Positions 1 to 10,026 of a DNA stretch of 64,000 nucleotides are shown one piece after another. The first letter of the stretch is position 1. Each line of letters opens with the position of its first letter. Source of the stretch: Mycobacterium noviomagense (GTDB lineage Bacteria; Actinomycetota; Actinomycetes; Mycobacteriales; Mycobacteriaceae); contig NZ_AP022583.1 of NCBI RefSeq assembly GCF_010731635.1, positions 2,170,001 to 2,234,000 of the forward strand. The letters are read 5' to 3'. The position numbers and the translations under genes are program-made. Under the pieces are notes generated by a model that saw only the letters and a list, made by a program, of their open reading frames with translations, did not search any database and had not been told where the DNA came from.

Positions 1-2
1 CA

Positions 3-1340
3 GCCCAAAATGGCGGCGTTGCAGCAGGTTTGGGGGTCAGCGCCCTGCCGGACTCGGCCCAGATCTGCTCTTGCAACAACGTCACCAAAGGTGATCTGAC
101 CGCGGCCATCGCCAACGGTTGCGCTGACGTGCCGGCGCTGAAGTCGTGTACTTCCGCGGGCACCTCATGCGGTTCCTGCGTGCCGATGCTCAAGCAGCTG
201 TTGGAAGCACAAGGGGTACAGCAGTCCAAGGCGCTGTGCGAACACTTCAGCCAGTCACGTCAAGAGCTGTTCGAGATCATCATGGCGACCGGAATCCGCA
301 CGTTCTCGGGCCTGTTGGCGCGGTTCGGCAGCGGAAAAGGTTGCGACATCTGCAAACCTGCGGTCGCCTCGATCCTGGCCTCTACCGGGTCCGAGCACAT
401 CCTCGACGGCGAGCAGGCGTCTTTGCAGGACTCCAACGACCACTTCCTGGCCAACATCCAGAAGAACGGCAGCTACTCGGTGGTGCCGCGGGTGCCCGGC
501 GGCGACATCAAGCCGGAGCATCTGATTCTGATCGGCCAAATCGCGCAGGAATTCGGGCTGTACACCAAGATCACCGGGGGACAGCGGATCGACATGTTCG
601 GTGCGAGAGTCGACCAGCTTCCCGCGATTTGGAAGCGGCTGGTCGACGCTGGGATGGAATCGGGCCACGCGTACGGCAAAGCTCTTCGCACCGTGAAAAG
701 CTGTGTGGGAAACGACTGGTGCCGCTACGGTGTTCAGGATTCGGTGCAGCTGGCCATCGACTTGGAGCTGCGTTACCGCGGGCTGCGGGCACCGCACAAA
801 ATCAAAATGGGTGTCTCCGGGTGTGCCCGCGAGTGCGCCGAAGCGCGAAGTAAGGACGTCGGCGTCATCGCCACCGAAAAGGGCTGGAATCTCTACGTCG
901 GCGGCAACGGCGGGTTCACCCCCAAGCACGCGCAACTGCTGGCCGGCGACCTCGACAAAGAGACTCTGATCCGCTATATCGACCGCTTCCTGATGTTCTA
1001 CATCCGCACCGCCGACCGGCTGCAACGCACCGCGCCGTGGATCGAATCACTCGAGGGCGGACTGGATCACGTGCGTGACGTGGTGTGTAACGACTCCCTC
1101 GGGCTGGCCGAGGAGTTCGAGGCCGCGATCGCCCGCCACGTAGCGAACTACAAGTGCGAATGGAAAGGGGTGCTGGAGGACCCGGACAAGCTCTCCCGGT
1201 TCGTGTCGTTCGTCAACGCACCCGACACCCCTGACCCCACTGTGACATTCACCGAATACAACGGACGCAAGAGACCGGCGCCGCCCAACGACGGACAGGC
1301 TGATCCGGTGCTGATCGGTATGCCGCGAGTGCGGGCATGA
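3..1340 (+). CDS. nirB: Nitrite reductase large subunit, C-terminal part (5' end outside window)
   Basis: Catalytic subunit of the cytoplasmic NADH-dependent nitrite reductase, which reduces nitrite to ammonium in six electrons. The reading frame is open to the first base of the window, so the N-terminal flavin half lies outside and this is a partial gene. The visible part begins with a BFD-like [2Fe-2S] domain (CSC near residues 23-25, CGSC near 55-58), then the siroheme/ferredoxin-like fold. Siroheme-[4Fe-4S] cysteines are visible as SCVGNDWC (about residue 235) and GCARECAE (about 275). A TTG at 30 could be read as a start, but domain content and open upstream frame argue against it. nirD follows after about 20 bases. 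Confidence 0.95.
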   Translation, partial: AQNGGVAAGLGVSALPDSAQICSCNNVTKGDLTAAIANGCADVPALKSCTSAGTSCGSCVPMLKQLLEAQGVQQSKALCEHFSQSRQELFEIIMATGIRTFSGLLARFGSGKGCDICKPAVASILASTGSEHILDGEQASLQDSNDHFLANIQKNGSYSVVPRVPGGDIKPEHLILIGQIAQEFGLYTKITGGQRIDMFGARVDQLPAIWKRLVDAGMESGHAYGKALRTVKSCVGNDWCRYGVQDSVQLAIDLELRYRGLRAPHKIKMGVSGCARECAEARSKDVGVIATEKGWNLYVGGNGGFTPKHAQLLAGDLDKETLIRYIDRFLMFYIRTADRLQRTAPWIESLEGGLDHVRDVVCNDSLGLAEEFEAAIARHVANYKCEWKGVLEDPDKLSRFVSFVNAPDTPDPTVTFTEYNGRKRPAPPNDGQADPVLIGMPRVRA

Positions 1341-1361
1341 ACACCGAAGTAAGGAGATGCC

Positions 1362-1730
1362 ATGACGCTGCTTGACGACACCACCGAATTGCTGTCCGTC
1401 TACGTCGAAACTTGGACGGCGGCTTGCTCTTACGACTATCTGGTTCCCAACCGGGGTGTCGGCGTGCTGCTCGCCGACGGCTCGCAGGCGGCGCTGTTCC
1501 GGCTTGACGACGGCTCCTTGCACGCGATCGGCAACATCGACCCGTTCACCGGCGCCGCGGTGATGTCGCGTGGCCTCGTCGGGGACCGCGCCGGACGGCC
1601 CATGGTCCAATCGCCCATCGGCAAGCAGGCATTCGCGCTCGACGACGGCCGCTGCTTCGACGATCCGTCAGTGGCGGTGCCGGTGTATCGCACCCGGCTG
1701 GTCAACGGAATGGTGGAGATCGGGCAATAG
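1362..1730 (+). CDS. nirD: Nitrite reductase small subunit
   Basis: Small subunit of NADH-dependent nitrite reductase. It is 122 residues long and has a Rieske-type beta fold as known for the NirD family. I see no CxH...CxxH cluster ligands, which fits NirD proteins, since they use the fold without an iron-sulfur centre. Conserved stretches are the LFRLDDGSLHAIGNIDPF segment and the MVQSPIGKQAFALDDG segment. The ATG is preceded by a good AAGGAG site a few bases upstream. It is the second gene of a nirBD operon and converges with the chelatase gene on the opposite strand. Confidence 0.95.
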   Translation: MTLLDDTTELLSVYVETWTAACSYDYLVPNRGVGVLLADGSQAALFRLDDGSLHAIGNIDPFTGAAVMSRGLVGDRAGRPMVQSPIGKQAFALDDGRCFDDPSVAVPVYRTRLVNGMVEIGQ

Positions 1731-1734
1731 GGCG

Positions 1735-2424
1735 TCACGCCGGCAGCGGCATGCGGGCCCGCTGGAACCGGCTGGCAATCAGCCGTACCAGCCGCGGGTG
1801 GTTACCCAGCGGATCGGTAACGATGTCGGCGCCGCAGTTTCGCAGCTGCTGCGCAAACAGTCCGTCCGCCAGCAGATACGAGCCCACCACGACCGGGCGC
1901 GACGACCGGCGCCGTGCCTTGGCCACCGCATCGGCCACGCTGGGAGCACCGATGGCCGCAATCGCCAACTCCACCCGCGACCCCGTCAGCGCCGAGAGCA
2001 GTGTCGCGGTGGTGTGCAGATCGCTGCGGGCCGTTGCGTCCGATGTGCCTGCCGCGGCCAGGATTACCGAATCACCCTGATGCCAGCCAGCTTTCAGCAG
2101 CTGCTCGCCGAGTAGCCGCACGATATGTGGGCTTGGCCCCAGGGTCGGGGCGACGACGACGTGCGGATGCCCGCTGGCCGCCACATGGGCGGGCAGATCG
2201 ATGCGGACGTGGTACCCGCGGGACAGGAAGGCTGGCACCACGATCACCGGCTCGTCGACCGGCGCCATGCTGGAGAGCACCTCAGTGGGCGTGGGCCCCA
2301 GCACGTCGACGAACGCAGCGTGCACCCTGCGGTCCAGCAACCGGCTGACATGGTCGGCGATGTCGCCGATCATGGCAACGCCGCTCGGCCGGCGCGTGCC
2401 GTGCGCGACGAGCAGGAGCGTCAT
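1735..2424 (-). CDS. Sirohydrochlorin ferrochelatase / CbiX-type chelatase
   Basis: A 229-residue protein of the CbiX/SirB class II chelatase family, equivalent to Rv0259c of M. tuberculosis. It opens with the hallmark LLLVAHGTR, whose His is the expected metal-handling residue, followed by a VDVLGPTPTEV segment. A second lobe has the GTSDATARSD segment. Known members insert Fe2+ (or Co2+) into sirohydrochlorin. Between nirBD and nnaR the likely role is to supply siroheme for NirB, which is inference from position. The ATG overlaps the stop of nnaR by four bases (ATGA), so the two are probably co-transcribed and translationally coupled. Confidence 0.85.
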   Translation of the reverse strand: MTLLLVAHGTRRPSGVAMIGDIADHVSRLLDRRVHAAFVDVLGPTPTEVLSSMAPVDEPVIVVPAFLSRGYHVRIDLPAHVAASGHPHVVVAPTLGPSPHIVRLLGEQLLKAGWHQGDSVILAAAGTSDATARSDLHTTATLLSALTGSRVELAIAAIGAPSVADAVAKARRRSSRPVVVGSYLLADGLFAQQLRNCGADIVTDPLGNHPRLVRLIASRFQRARMPLPA

Positions 2425-3566
2425 GCCACCCCAGTCTGTTCGTCGATCGCCAATCGATAGCCGCGCTTGACCACCGTCACGACAATGCCCTTGTCTCCCA
2501 AGGCACCTCGCAGGCGAAGCACCGCGGTATCGACCGCGTGGGTGTCGCTGCCGTTGCCCGGCAGAGCGCGCAGCAGGTCGTCGCGGGAAACGACGGCACC
2601 CGGGCGTTGCGCGAGCACCCGCAGTATCGCCATTCCGGCCCGCGACAGCGACCTGACCACACCGTCGACCACCACGCAGGTACCACGGATCTCGATCACA
2701 TGGCCGGCGGCGCGCACGGTGCGGGAACGCAGCAACGGCAGCTCATCTGCGATATGGCGGGCCAGCGCACCCAGCCGCATCCGCTCAGGTGAAGATGTCG
2801 GAATGCCTAATCGCGCCAAGGGCTGTGCGGTAACCGGGCCCACGCACATCGCCCGTACATCGGTGCGCAGCGCTTCCAATAACTGGTCGTGAAGCCCTAA
2901 TTCGTCGGCCCGCATCAGCGTCGCTGCGGCCGCCGGTGCCGAGGTAAAGCTGACCGCGTCGACCTGCCGTTGGGCGATCTGCATGACAAGCTGGTCGAAC
3001 TCGCCACCTCGGGGCGCGGGTCGCCATCGGTACACCCGGACTGGCACGACTTCGGCACCGGCGCGGCGCAATTCGTCGGCGAATTCCGGGAATGGGTCCC
3101 AATCATCGGTGGCGCCGTGCAGCTGAAGCGCGATGCACATGCCCGCGACGCCGTGTTCGAGCAGATAACGTAGCACCTCGCGGGACGATTCGGATTCTGG
3201 CGACCATGCCTCGCGCAAGCCGGCGGCGCGCAGCGCACCGGTCGCCTTCGGCCCGCGGGCCACGATCTTCGCGGTGGACAACGCCTCGATCAGCTGGTTG
3301 GCCAAACCCCATCCGTCGGCGGCGGAGATCCAGCCGCGGAACCCGATTCCAGTCGTCGCGATGAGGATATGCGGTGGTTTCGCGATCAAAGCCTTGGTGT
3401 GGCAGTGCAATTCGTCGTCTTCAGGCAGAGGCACCATGGTGATCGCGGCGGCGCTGCAGACCGTGGCGCCCTGGCGGGTCAGTAACGCGCACAGTTCCTC
3501 CGCGCGGCGCGCTGACGTCACCGCGACCCGGTAGCCGGTGAGCGGCGCCGCGGCTGGCTGACCCAT
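2421..3566 (-). CDS. nnaR: HemD-like winged-helix regulator of nitrate/nitrite assimilation (NnaR)
   Basis: A 381-residue two-domain protein. Residues 1 to about 265 resemble uroporphyrinogen-III synthase (HemD fold), with motifs such as ATTGIGFRGW and a VSFTSAPAAAATL segment. The last ~100 residues form an OmpR-type winged helix (SRDDLLRAL ... VDTAVLRLRGALG ... VKRGYRL). This architecture is known from NnaR of M. smegmatis, which activates nitrate/nitrite assimilation genes together with GlnR, and from Rv0260c. I chose the ATG at 3566 because the open frame upstream runs antisense through narK and carries no recognisable domain. The position next to nirBD and narK supports a regulatory role rather than bulk tetrapyrrole synthesis. 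Confidence 0.85.
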   Translation of the reverse strand: MGQPAAAPLTGYRVAVTSARRAEELCALLTRQGATVCSAAAITMVPLPEDDELHCHTKALIAKPPHILIATTGIGFRGWISAADGWGLANQLIEALSTAKIVARGPKATGALRAAGLREAWSPESESSREVLRYLLEHGVAGMCIALQLHGATDDWDPFPEFADELRRAGAEVVPVRVYRWRPAPRGGEFDQLVMQIAQRQVDAVSFTSAPAAAATLMRADELGLHDQLLEALRTDVRAMCVGPVTAQPLARLGIPTSSPERMRLGALARHIADELPLLRSRTVRAAGHVIEIRGTCVVVDGVVRSLSRAGMAILRVLAQRPGAVVSRDDLLRALPGNGSDTHAVDTAVLRLRGALGDKGIVVTVVKRGYRLAIDEQTGVA

Positions 3567-3643
3567 ATGAAGTGTGTATTCCCCATAGATTTCGGCTGCG
3601 TTACCAGGCAATTGCCGAAGCGTTGCCCGGTCTGCGGCCTCAG

Positions 3644-5044
3644 TCACAGCTGTGCCGGCGTCAACTCCGGCTGTGCACCCGCCCTGCGCGGAGCCGAGGC
3701 CGGCCGACGCACATACATCAGCCAGGTCAGCAACGACGCTAGAACATAGAACGCCAAGAACAACCAGAAGGCCGAGGTTTCCTCGCCGGTGCTCACGTAG
3801 GACTGACGCAGTGTCAGGTTGATCGCGACGCCGCCGAGAGCGCCGACCGCGCCGGCGAACCCGATCAGCGCTCCGGACATCGCCCGCGACCAGTGGCGGC
3901 GTTCTGATTCGCTGACGTCCAAGTCGCGGCTGCGTGCCTCGAAGATCGACGGAATCATCTTGAACACTGAGCCATTGCCGACCCCGGACAGTACGAAGAG
4001 GGCGACAAAGCCGACAACGTAGCCGACCATCACGATCCCGCTCGCCGCGGGGCGTCTGGTGCCGTCGTACGTACTGACTGCGACCAAAAGCCCTGCCGCG
4101 AGGATCATGCCGACGAACACCGCCAACGTGACGCGGCTGCCGCCGATGCGGTCGGCGAGCCGGCCGCCGTAGATCCGTGACAACGATCCCAACAGCGGGC
4201 CGAGAAAAGCGATCTGGGCGACGTGTAGCGACGCCTGGGAGGCCGTCTGCCCGCTGTCCATGAAATCGATGTAGAGCACCCGGCCGAACGCGAAGGAGAA
4301 GCCGATGAACGACCCGAAGGTGCCGATGTAGAGCAGCGAAATCACCCAGGTGTGGCGCACAAACAAGATCGCCTTCAAGTTGCCCACTTCGATGGCGTGG
4401 TCCAGGTTGTCCATGAACAGCGCCGCCGCGAGAGCGGCAACGGCCAACAGCACCAAATAGATTGCGCACACCCAGTACGGCTGGCGGTTGCCGGCGACCG
4501 CCAGCACCAGCAGGCCGACCACCTGGATTACCGCCACGCCGAGGTTGCCGCCGCCGGCGTTGACGGCCAGTGCCCGGCCCTTGAGCCGTTGCGGGTAGAA
4601 CGCATTGACGTTGGCCAGGGACGCCGAATAGTTGCCGCCACCCAAACCGGTCAGCGCCGCACATGCCACGTACGGCCACAGCGGCAGCCCCGGGTTGGCC
4701 AACAGCGCGATGGTGCCGACGGTCGGGATGAGCAGCACCAGCGCCGAAAACATCGTCCAGTTACGGCCACCGAACTTCGCGATGCCCAATGTGTACGGGA
4801 TGCGTACGCAGCCGCCGACGAACGTGGCGACGGCGCCCAAGAGAAATTTGTCGGCCGCGGAGAATCCGTAAACGTGCTGCGGCATGAACAGCACCATGAC
4901 CGACCACAACGACCAGACCGAGAAGGCGACGTGGTCGGCGATCACCGTGCAGATCAAGTTGCGACGGGCGATCGTGTTGTTACCCGCTTGCCAGGCCGCC
5001 GTGTCGTCCGGATTCCAATCCGAAATGCGATGCGAACGGCCCAT
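3644..5044 (-). CDS. narK3: Nitrate/nitrite transporter, NarK family, copy 2 of a tandem pair
   Basis: Major facilitator superfamily protein of the NarK/NasA branch, about 466 residues with roughly 12 hydrophobic segments. It has the two glycine-rich nitrate signatures: one around GLGGGNYSASLANVNAFYPQ in the N-terminal half and one around VLSGVGNGSVFKMIP in the C-terminal half. It imports nitrate or nitrite, or exchanges them, across the inner membrane. A GAGGAGGAG site precedes TTG (5047) and ATG (5044), and ATG is preferred. It is clearly paralogous to the gene at 5218-6621. The latter is upstream and separated by a hairpin terminator, so this copy may have its own promoter. Confidence 0.9.
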   Translation of the reverse strand: MGRSHRISDWNPDDTAAWQAGNNTIARRNLICTVIADHVAFSVWSLWSVMVLFMPQHVYGFSAADKFLLGAVATFVGGCVRIPYTLGIAKFGGRNWTMFSALVLLIPTVGTIALLANPGLPLWPYVACAALTGLGGGNYSASLANVNAFYPQRLKGRALAVNAGGGNLGVAVIQVVGLLVLAVAGNRQPYWVCAIYLVLLAVAALAAALFMDNLDHAIEVGNLKAILFVRHTWVISLLYIGTFGSFIGFSFAFGRVLYIDFMDSGQTASQASLHVAQIAFLGPLLGSLSRIYGGRLADRIGGSRVTLAVFVGMILAAGLLVAVSTYDGTRRPAASGIVMVGYVVGFVALFVLSGVGNGSVFKMIPSIFEARSRDLDVSESERRHWSRAMSGALIGFAGAVGALGGVAINLTLRQSYVSTGEETSAFWLFLAFYVLASLLTWLMYVRRPASAPRRAGAQPELTPAQL

Positions 5045-5121
5045 CAATTCTCCTCCTCAACTGCCGGCACTGACCGAGACGCGAATCTACGGCCGGTGGC
5101 TGGAAAGTGACAGTGTGAAAG

Positions 5122-5154
5122 CTGGGAGTCGGCAGTGATCCTGCCGACTCCCAG
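5122..5154 (-). terminator. Strong hairpin between the two narK copies
   Basis: A perfect inverted repeat with 14-base arms (CTGGGAGTCGGCAG and its complement) and a five-base loop. It lies about 64 bases downstream of the stop of the upstream narK copy (minus-strand reading). There is no clear U-tract, which is usual for mycobacterial intrinsic-type terminators. It probably ends transcription of the first narK or stabilises its 3' end. Confidence 0.7.
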
Positions 5155-5217
5155 TGGCGCACACCACATCGGACGTAGATCCGCGCCTGGCGCACACCGT
5201 GTTTCAGCGACGCAGCG

Positions 5218-6621
5218 CTATGTGGATGCCGGAGCCAACTCGTCTCGCACGAGGTGTGGCAGGCCCGTCAGCACCGGGCGGCGGACGTACCGCAACCATG
5301 TCAGCGTTGCGGCCCCGACGTAGCAGAGGACAAACACCCAGAAGGCTGCTGTAGCCGAGCCGCTGGTCAAATACGACTGTCGCAGCGCCAGATTGATGCC
5401 GACACCGCCGAGTGCGCCGATGGCGCCGGCGAATCCGATTAGCGCCCCTGACATCGCTCGCGACCACTGCCGGCGTTCCGCCTCGCTGAGGGCCAGCGAG
5501 CGGCTGCGCGCCTCGAAAATCGACGGAATCATCTTGTATACCGAGCCGTTTCCGATGCCCGACAACACGAATAGCGCGACGAAGCCGACGACATAGCCGA
5601 CCATCGTGGTGGCCGTCGCCGGGCCGGCTCGATGATCATCGACGGTGCTGACGGCGATGAGAAGGCTGGCCGCCAAGATCATCCCGCCGAAGGTGACTAG
5701 CGTGATACGGCCGCCGCCAATTCGGTCGGCGAGCCGGCCGCCGTACACCCGTGCAATGGATCCCAGCAGTGGGCCGATGAACGCGATCTGCGCAGAGTGC
5801 AGTGCGGCCTGGGCAGCGGTTTGGCCGCCGGCGGTGAAGTTGATCTGCAGGATCTGGCCGAACGCGAACGAAAAGCCGATGAAAGACCCGAAAGTGCCGA
5901 TGTAGAGCATCGCGACGACCCAGGTGTCGCGCTCGGACAGGATGTCACGCATGGCCGTCACGTCAATCTTGTGCTGCGCGAGGTTGTCCATGAACAGGGC
6001 CGCGCCGATACCGGCGATGGCCAGCAACACCAGGTAAACCGCACATACCCAGTAGGGCGAGCGGTTGCCGGCGACGGCGATCACTAGCAGGCCGACCAGC
6101 TGGATCATCGGCACGCCGATGTTGCCGCCGCCGGCGTTGATACCCAGTGCCCAGCCTTTGAGCCGCTGCGGGTAGAAGGCGTTGATGTTGGTCATCGACG
6201 ACGCGAAATTGCCGCCGCCGAACCCGGCAAGCGCCGCGCACACCAGATACACCCATAGCGGCAGGCCCGGGTGGGCCAGCAGCCACAGCGTGCCGAGTGT
6301 CGGGATCAGCAGTGCGAAGGCCGAAAACGTCGTCCAGTTGCGGCCGCCGAACGTCGCGGTGGCCAAGGTGTAGGGAATGCGCAGGCACGCACCTACCAGG
6401 GTGGCGGTGGCGCCCAACAGAAACTTGTCGGCGGCGGTGAACCCGTAGACCGCCTGTGGCATGAACAACACCATCACCGACCAGATCGACCAGATCGAGA
6501 AGCCGAGATGCTCGGCGACCACCGACCAAATCAGGTTGCGGCGAGCGATCTTCTTGTTGCCGGCCTCCCAAGCCACTGTGTCCTCGGGATCCCAGTCGGT
6601 TATCAGATGTGAACGTGGCAT
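5218..6621 (-). CDS. narK3: Nitrate/nitrite transporter, NarK family, copy 1 of a tandem pair
   Basis: A 467-residue NarK-type major facilitator transporter, similar along its whole length to the neighbouring copy at 3644-5044 and carrying the same two nitrate signatures (AGFGGGNFASSMTNINAFYPQ region, split here, and the GIGNGSVYKMIPSIFEARS region). Differences are spread across the protein, so the duplication is not recent. The N-terminus (MPRSHLITDWDPEDT) matches the paralogue. A perfect 18-bp palindrome lies about 80 bases upstream of its ATG and may be an operator. M. tuberculosis has only one narK3 at this place, so the second copy is a lineage-specific gain or retention. This comparison is from memory of that genome. 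Confidence 0.9.
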   Translation of the reverse strand: MPRSHLITDWDPEDTVAWEAGNKKIARRNLIWSVVAEHLGFSIWSIWSVMVLFMPQAVYGFTAADKFLLGATATLVGACLRIPYTLATATFGGRNWTTFSAFALLIPTLGTLWLLAHPGLPLWVYLVCAALAGFGGGNFASSMTNINAFYPQRLKGWALGINAGGGNIGVPMIQLVGLLVIAVAGNRSPYWVCAVYLVLLAIAGIGAALFMDNLAQHKIDVTAMRDILSERDTWVVAMLYIGTFGSFIGFSFAFGQILQINFTAGGQTAAQAALHSAQIAFIGPLLGSIARVYGGRLADRIGGGRITLVTFGGMILAASLLIAVSTVDDHRAGPATATTMVGYVVGFVALFVLSGIGNGSVYKMIPSIFEARSRSLALSEAERRQWSRAMSGALIGFAGAIGALGGVGINLALRQSYLTSGSATAAFWVFVLCYVGAATLTWLRYVRRPVLTGLPHLVRDELAPAST

Positions 6622-6698
6622 GGGGCCACGCTAAAAATGTTGTGTTGCCGACAATCTCCCTGGCGTCACCCAGGCGTGAATTTCACTTCACAATCGGG

Positions 6699-6716
6699 GG
6701 TCTCACATGTGAGACC
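6699..6716. promoter_or_regulatory. Perfect 18-bp palindrome upstream of narK
   Basis: GGTCTCACATGTGAGACC is self-complementary over all 18 bases. It lies about 78-95 bases upstream of the start of the first-transcribed narK copy and past the 3' end of aac, so narK is the natural target. It does not match IdeR, Zur or the usual TetR boxes I know. The regulator is unknown, and NnaR or a GntR-type factor are only guesses. Confidence 0.5.
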
Positions 6717-6793
6717 GTGCAGCTGTGCACATGCGACGCGTACGGTCCCGCGTCGATTCACGCGTGCAATGTGGCGAAGTCCGCACCAAGTCG

Positions 6794-8273
<1,480 letters not shown>

Positions 8274-8280
8274 GTCTCTC

Positions 8281-8931
8281 CTATGCGGCTCGAAACTGGA
8301 CCCACATGCCCGGTGTCAACAGCGCCGGGTTGGGGCGGTCGATGTCCCACAGCACCGCATCGGTGTGCCCGATCAGTTGCCATCCGCCCGGCGATCGGCG
8401 GGGGTAGATCCCGCTGAACTCGCCGGCCAAGCCGACCGAGCCGGCGGGTACCGATGTCCGCGGTTCGGAGCGCCGCGGTACCGCCAGCCGCGGATCGCCG
8501 CCGACCAGGTAGGCGAAGCCCGGGGTGAAGCCGGCGAAACCGACCCGCCACGGTGTTGTGGTGTGCGCGTTGATGACCTGGGCGGTGGTGAGCCCGGTGA
8601 GGTCGGCGACCTCGGTGAGATCCACGCCGTCGTAGACGACGTCGATCACCACGTCGACACGACCGTCCGGCGGAGCGGTCTGGACGGCATCCGGGTTGAT
8701 CTCCAGCTTGCGCAGCCGGTGCCGGGTGACTCCCTGGTAGCGGTTGCCGTCGAGCTTGACCAGCACGGTGCGCGCGGCCGGGACGATGTCGATCACGCCG
8801 GGCAGCGCCGCGTCGCGCACCGCGACCGTAGCCGCCAGGACGTCGGCGCTGCTGTCGAACTGCAATAGCAGCGCTTGGTCGCCGTAGTCGTGAACGCTGT
8901 CGGCGACGATCGGGTCTGTTGCCACGCTCAT
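8281..8931 (-). CDS. pxpB: 5-oxoprolinase subunit B (KipI/AHS1 family)
   Basis: A 216-residue protein of the KipI/AHS1 family, equivalent to Rv0264c. Hallmarks are [10 protein letters not shown] near residue 18, [21 protein letters not shown] in the middle (as two adjacent motifs) and [10 protein letters not shown] near the C-terminus. It pairs with PxpC downstream. By family knowledge the pair phosphorylates and channels 5-oxoproline, and KipI of Bacillus also inhibits a sensor kinase. ATG at 8931 gives the usual family length. Confidence 0.87.
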   Translation of the reverse strand: MSVATDPIVADSVHDYGDQALLLQFDSSADVLAATVAVRDAALPGVIDIVPAARTVLVKLDGNRYQGVTRHRLRKLEINPDAVQTAPPDGRVDVVIDVVYDGVDLTEVADLTGLTTAQVINAHTTTPWRVGFAGFTPGFAYLVGGDPRLAVPRRSEPRTSVPAGSVGLAGEFSGIYPRRSPGGWQLIGHTDAVLWDIDRPNPALLTPGMWVQFRAA

Positions 8932-9038
8932 TACTCGACGGTAACCCCGGCTTGGGTGGGCGACGAGAAATTTTCGAGCACTGCCAGAGGTGCCTTAGTG
9001 AACACTCATACACCGCCCGGTGTGCCGTCCGGAAAGGC

Positions 9039-10019
9039 CTAGGCGGCGACGATTTTGGCGATCAGCGGCGGCAGTTGGTCGGCCACCAGTGGGTAGCTCA
9101 GCGGCGAGGCGAACGCGAGTGCACCGGCCTGCTCTTTGGTGGTGAAGATGCTGTGTGCCCGCAACCCCGCCACGTCGGCGTTGGCGAGCAACGCCTGCTG
9201 CTCGTCCGGGCTGTCGGTTGTCCAGATCAGCACATCGGCGGACTCGAGCGCGGACCTGATCTGGTTGCGCGGAACGAAGGCGCGCTGACCGTCGACAGCG
9301 AACGGTTGAATGCTGTCGGCGACCACCAAGCCCATCAGGGTCAAAAACTCGGTTCGCCAGCCCGGCAGGGTCGCCACCACGTTGTCCTGGTACAGGCTGC
9401 CCTGCAGTAACAGCACCTTCTTGGCTTTGAATTGCGGGTTCTGGTTGGCGACGGCGCGGAACTTGGCGTCGACGCCGTCGACCAACGTCTTCATCTGGTC
9501 GGCTTGGAAGACGGCTTGGCCGATCGCGGCGGCCTGGTCCTTCCACGGCTCGAAGAAGGCGTCGCCGTCGGATTGCGGGATGGTCGGCGCGATCGCCGAG
9601 AGCTTCTGGTAAGTGTCGGCATCCACGCCGGCGTTGGTGGCCACGATCAGATCCGGTTTCAGGCCCGCAATCTGGTCGACCTGTATTCCGTTGTCCAGGT
9701 TCAGCACCACCGGCTGGGCGCCGCCGAGCTTGGGTTGGGCCCACGGCCACACTGCGAACGGTTGATCGCCAAACCAGTTGGTCACCGCGATCGGCACCAC
9801 GCCGAGCGCCAGGAGGTCGTCTTGCTCCGTGTAGCCGGCGCTAACCACCCGTTTGGGCGGGGCGGGAATACGGGTTTCCCCGAAGATGTGTCTGATCGTG
9901 ACCGACCGTGCACTGCCCGCGCCAGGTGCGGATTTATGCGACGCGCACGCCGCTACTGTGCCGACCACCAGCACGCCTGCCCCGCATAGGAATTCGCGTC
10001 GACTCCGTTGGTTGGCCAT
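9039..10019 (-). CDS. fecB2: Iron-siderophore-type periplasmic binding lipoprotein (FecB2-like)
   Basis: A 326-residue substrate-binding protein of the FecB/BtuF class, equivalent to Rv0265c. The N-terminus has a twin-arginine-like stretch (RSRREF) and a lipobox ending VAAC at about residue 25, so it is probably exported and lipid-anchored. The body shows the PPKRVVSAGYTEQDDLLALG opening (here as family motif), LKPDLIVATNAG and a C-terminal LSYPLVADQLPPLI segment typical of type III binding proteins. The likely ligand is a ferric siderophore or heme-type compound. No permease or ATPase lies next to it, so it must work with transport genes elsewhere. Confidence 0.85.
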   Translation of the reverse strand: MANQRSRREFLCGAGVLVVGTVAACASHKSAPGAGSARSVTIRHIFGETRIPAPPKRVVSAGYTEQDDLLALGVVPIAVTNWFGDQPFAVWPWAQPKLGGAQPVVLNLDNGIQVDQIAGLKPDLIVATNAGVDADTYQKLSAIAPTIPQSDGDAFFEPWKDQAAAIGQAVFQADQMKTLVDGVDAKFRAVANQNPQFKAKKVLLLQGSLYQDNVVATLPGWRTEFLTLMGLVVADSIQPFAVDGQRAFVPRNQIRSALESADVLIWTTDSPDEQQALLANADVAGLRAHSIFTTKEQAGALAFASPLSYPLVADQLPPLIAKIVAA

Positions 10020-10026
10020 CTTTACC

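Noticed and set aside
30..1340. Complete short nirB gene starting at TTG 30
   Set aside because: The frame is open to the window edge and the BFD-like domain is normally internal in NirB, so the gene is cut by the window.
3567..4679. N-terminal extension of the NnaR frame to 4679 (total 752 codons)
   Set aside because: It runs antisense through the narK gene, is Arg/Gly-rich and has no domain. The ATG at 3566 gives the known family length.
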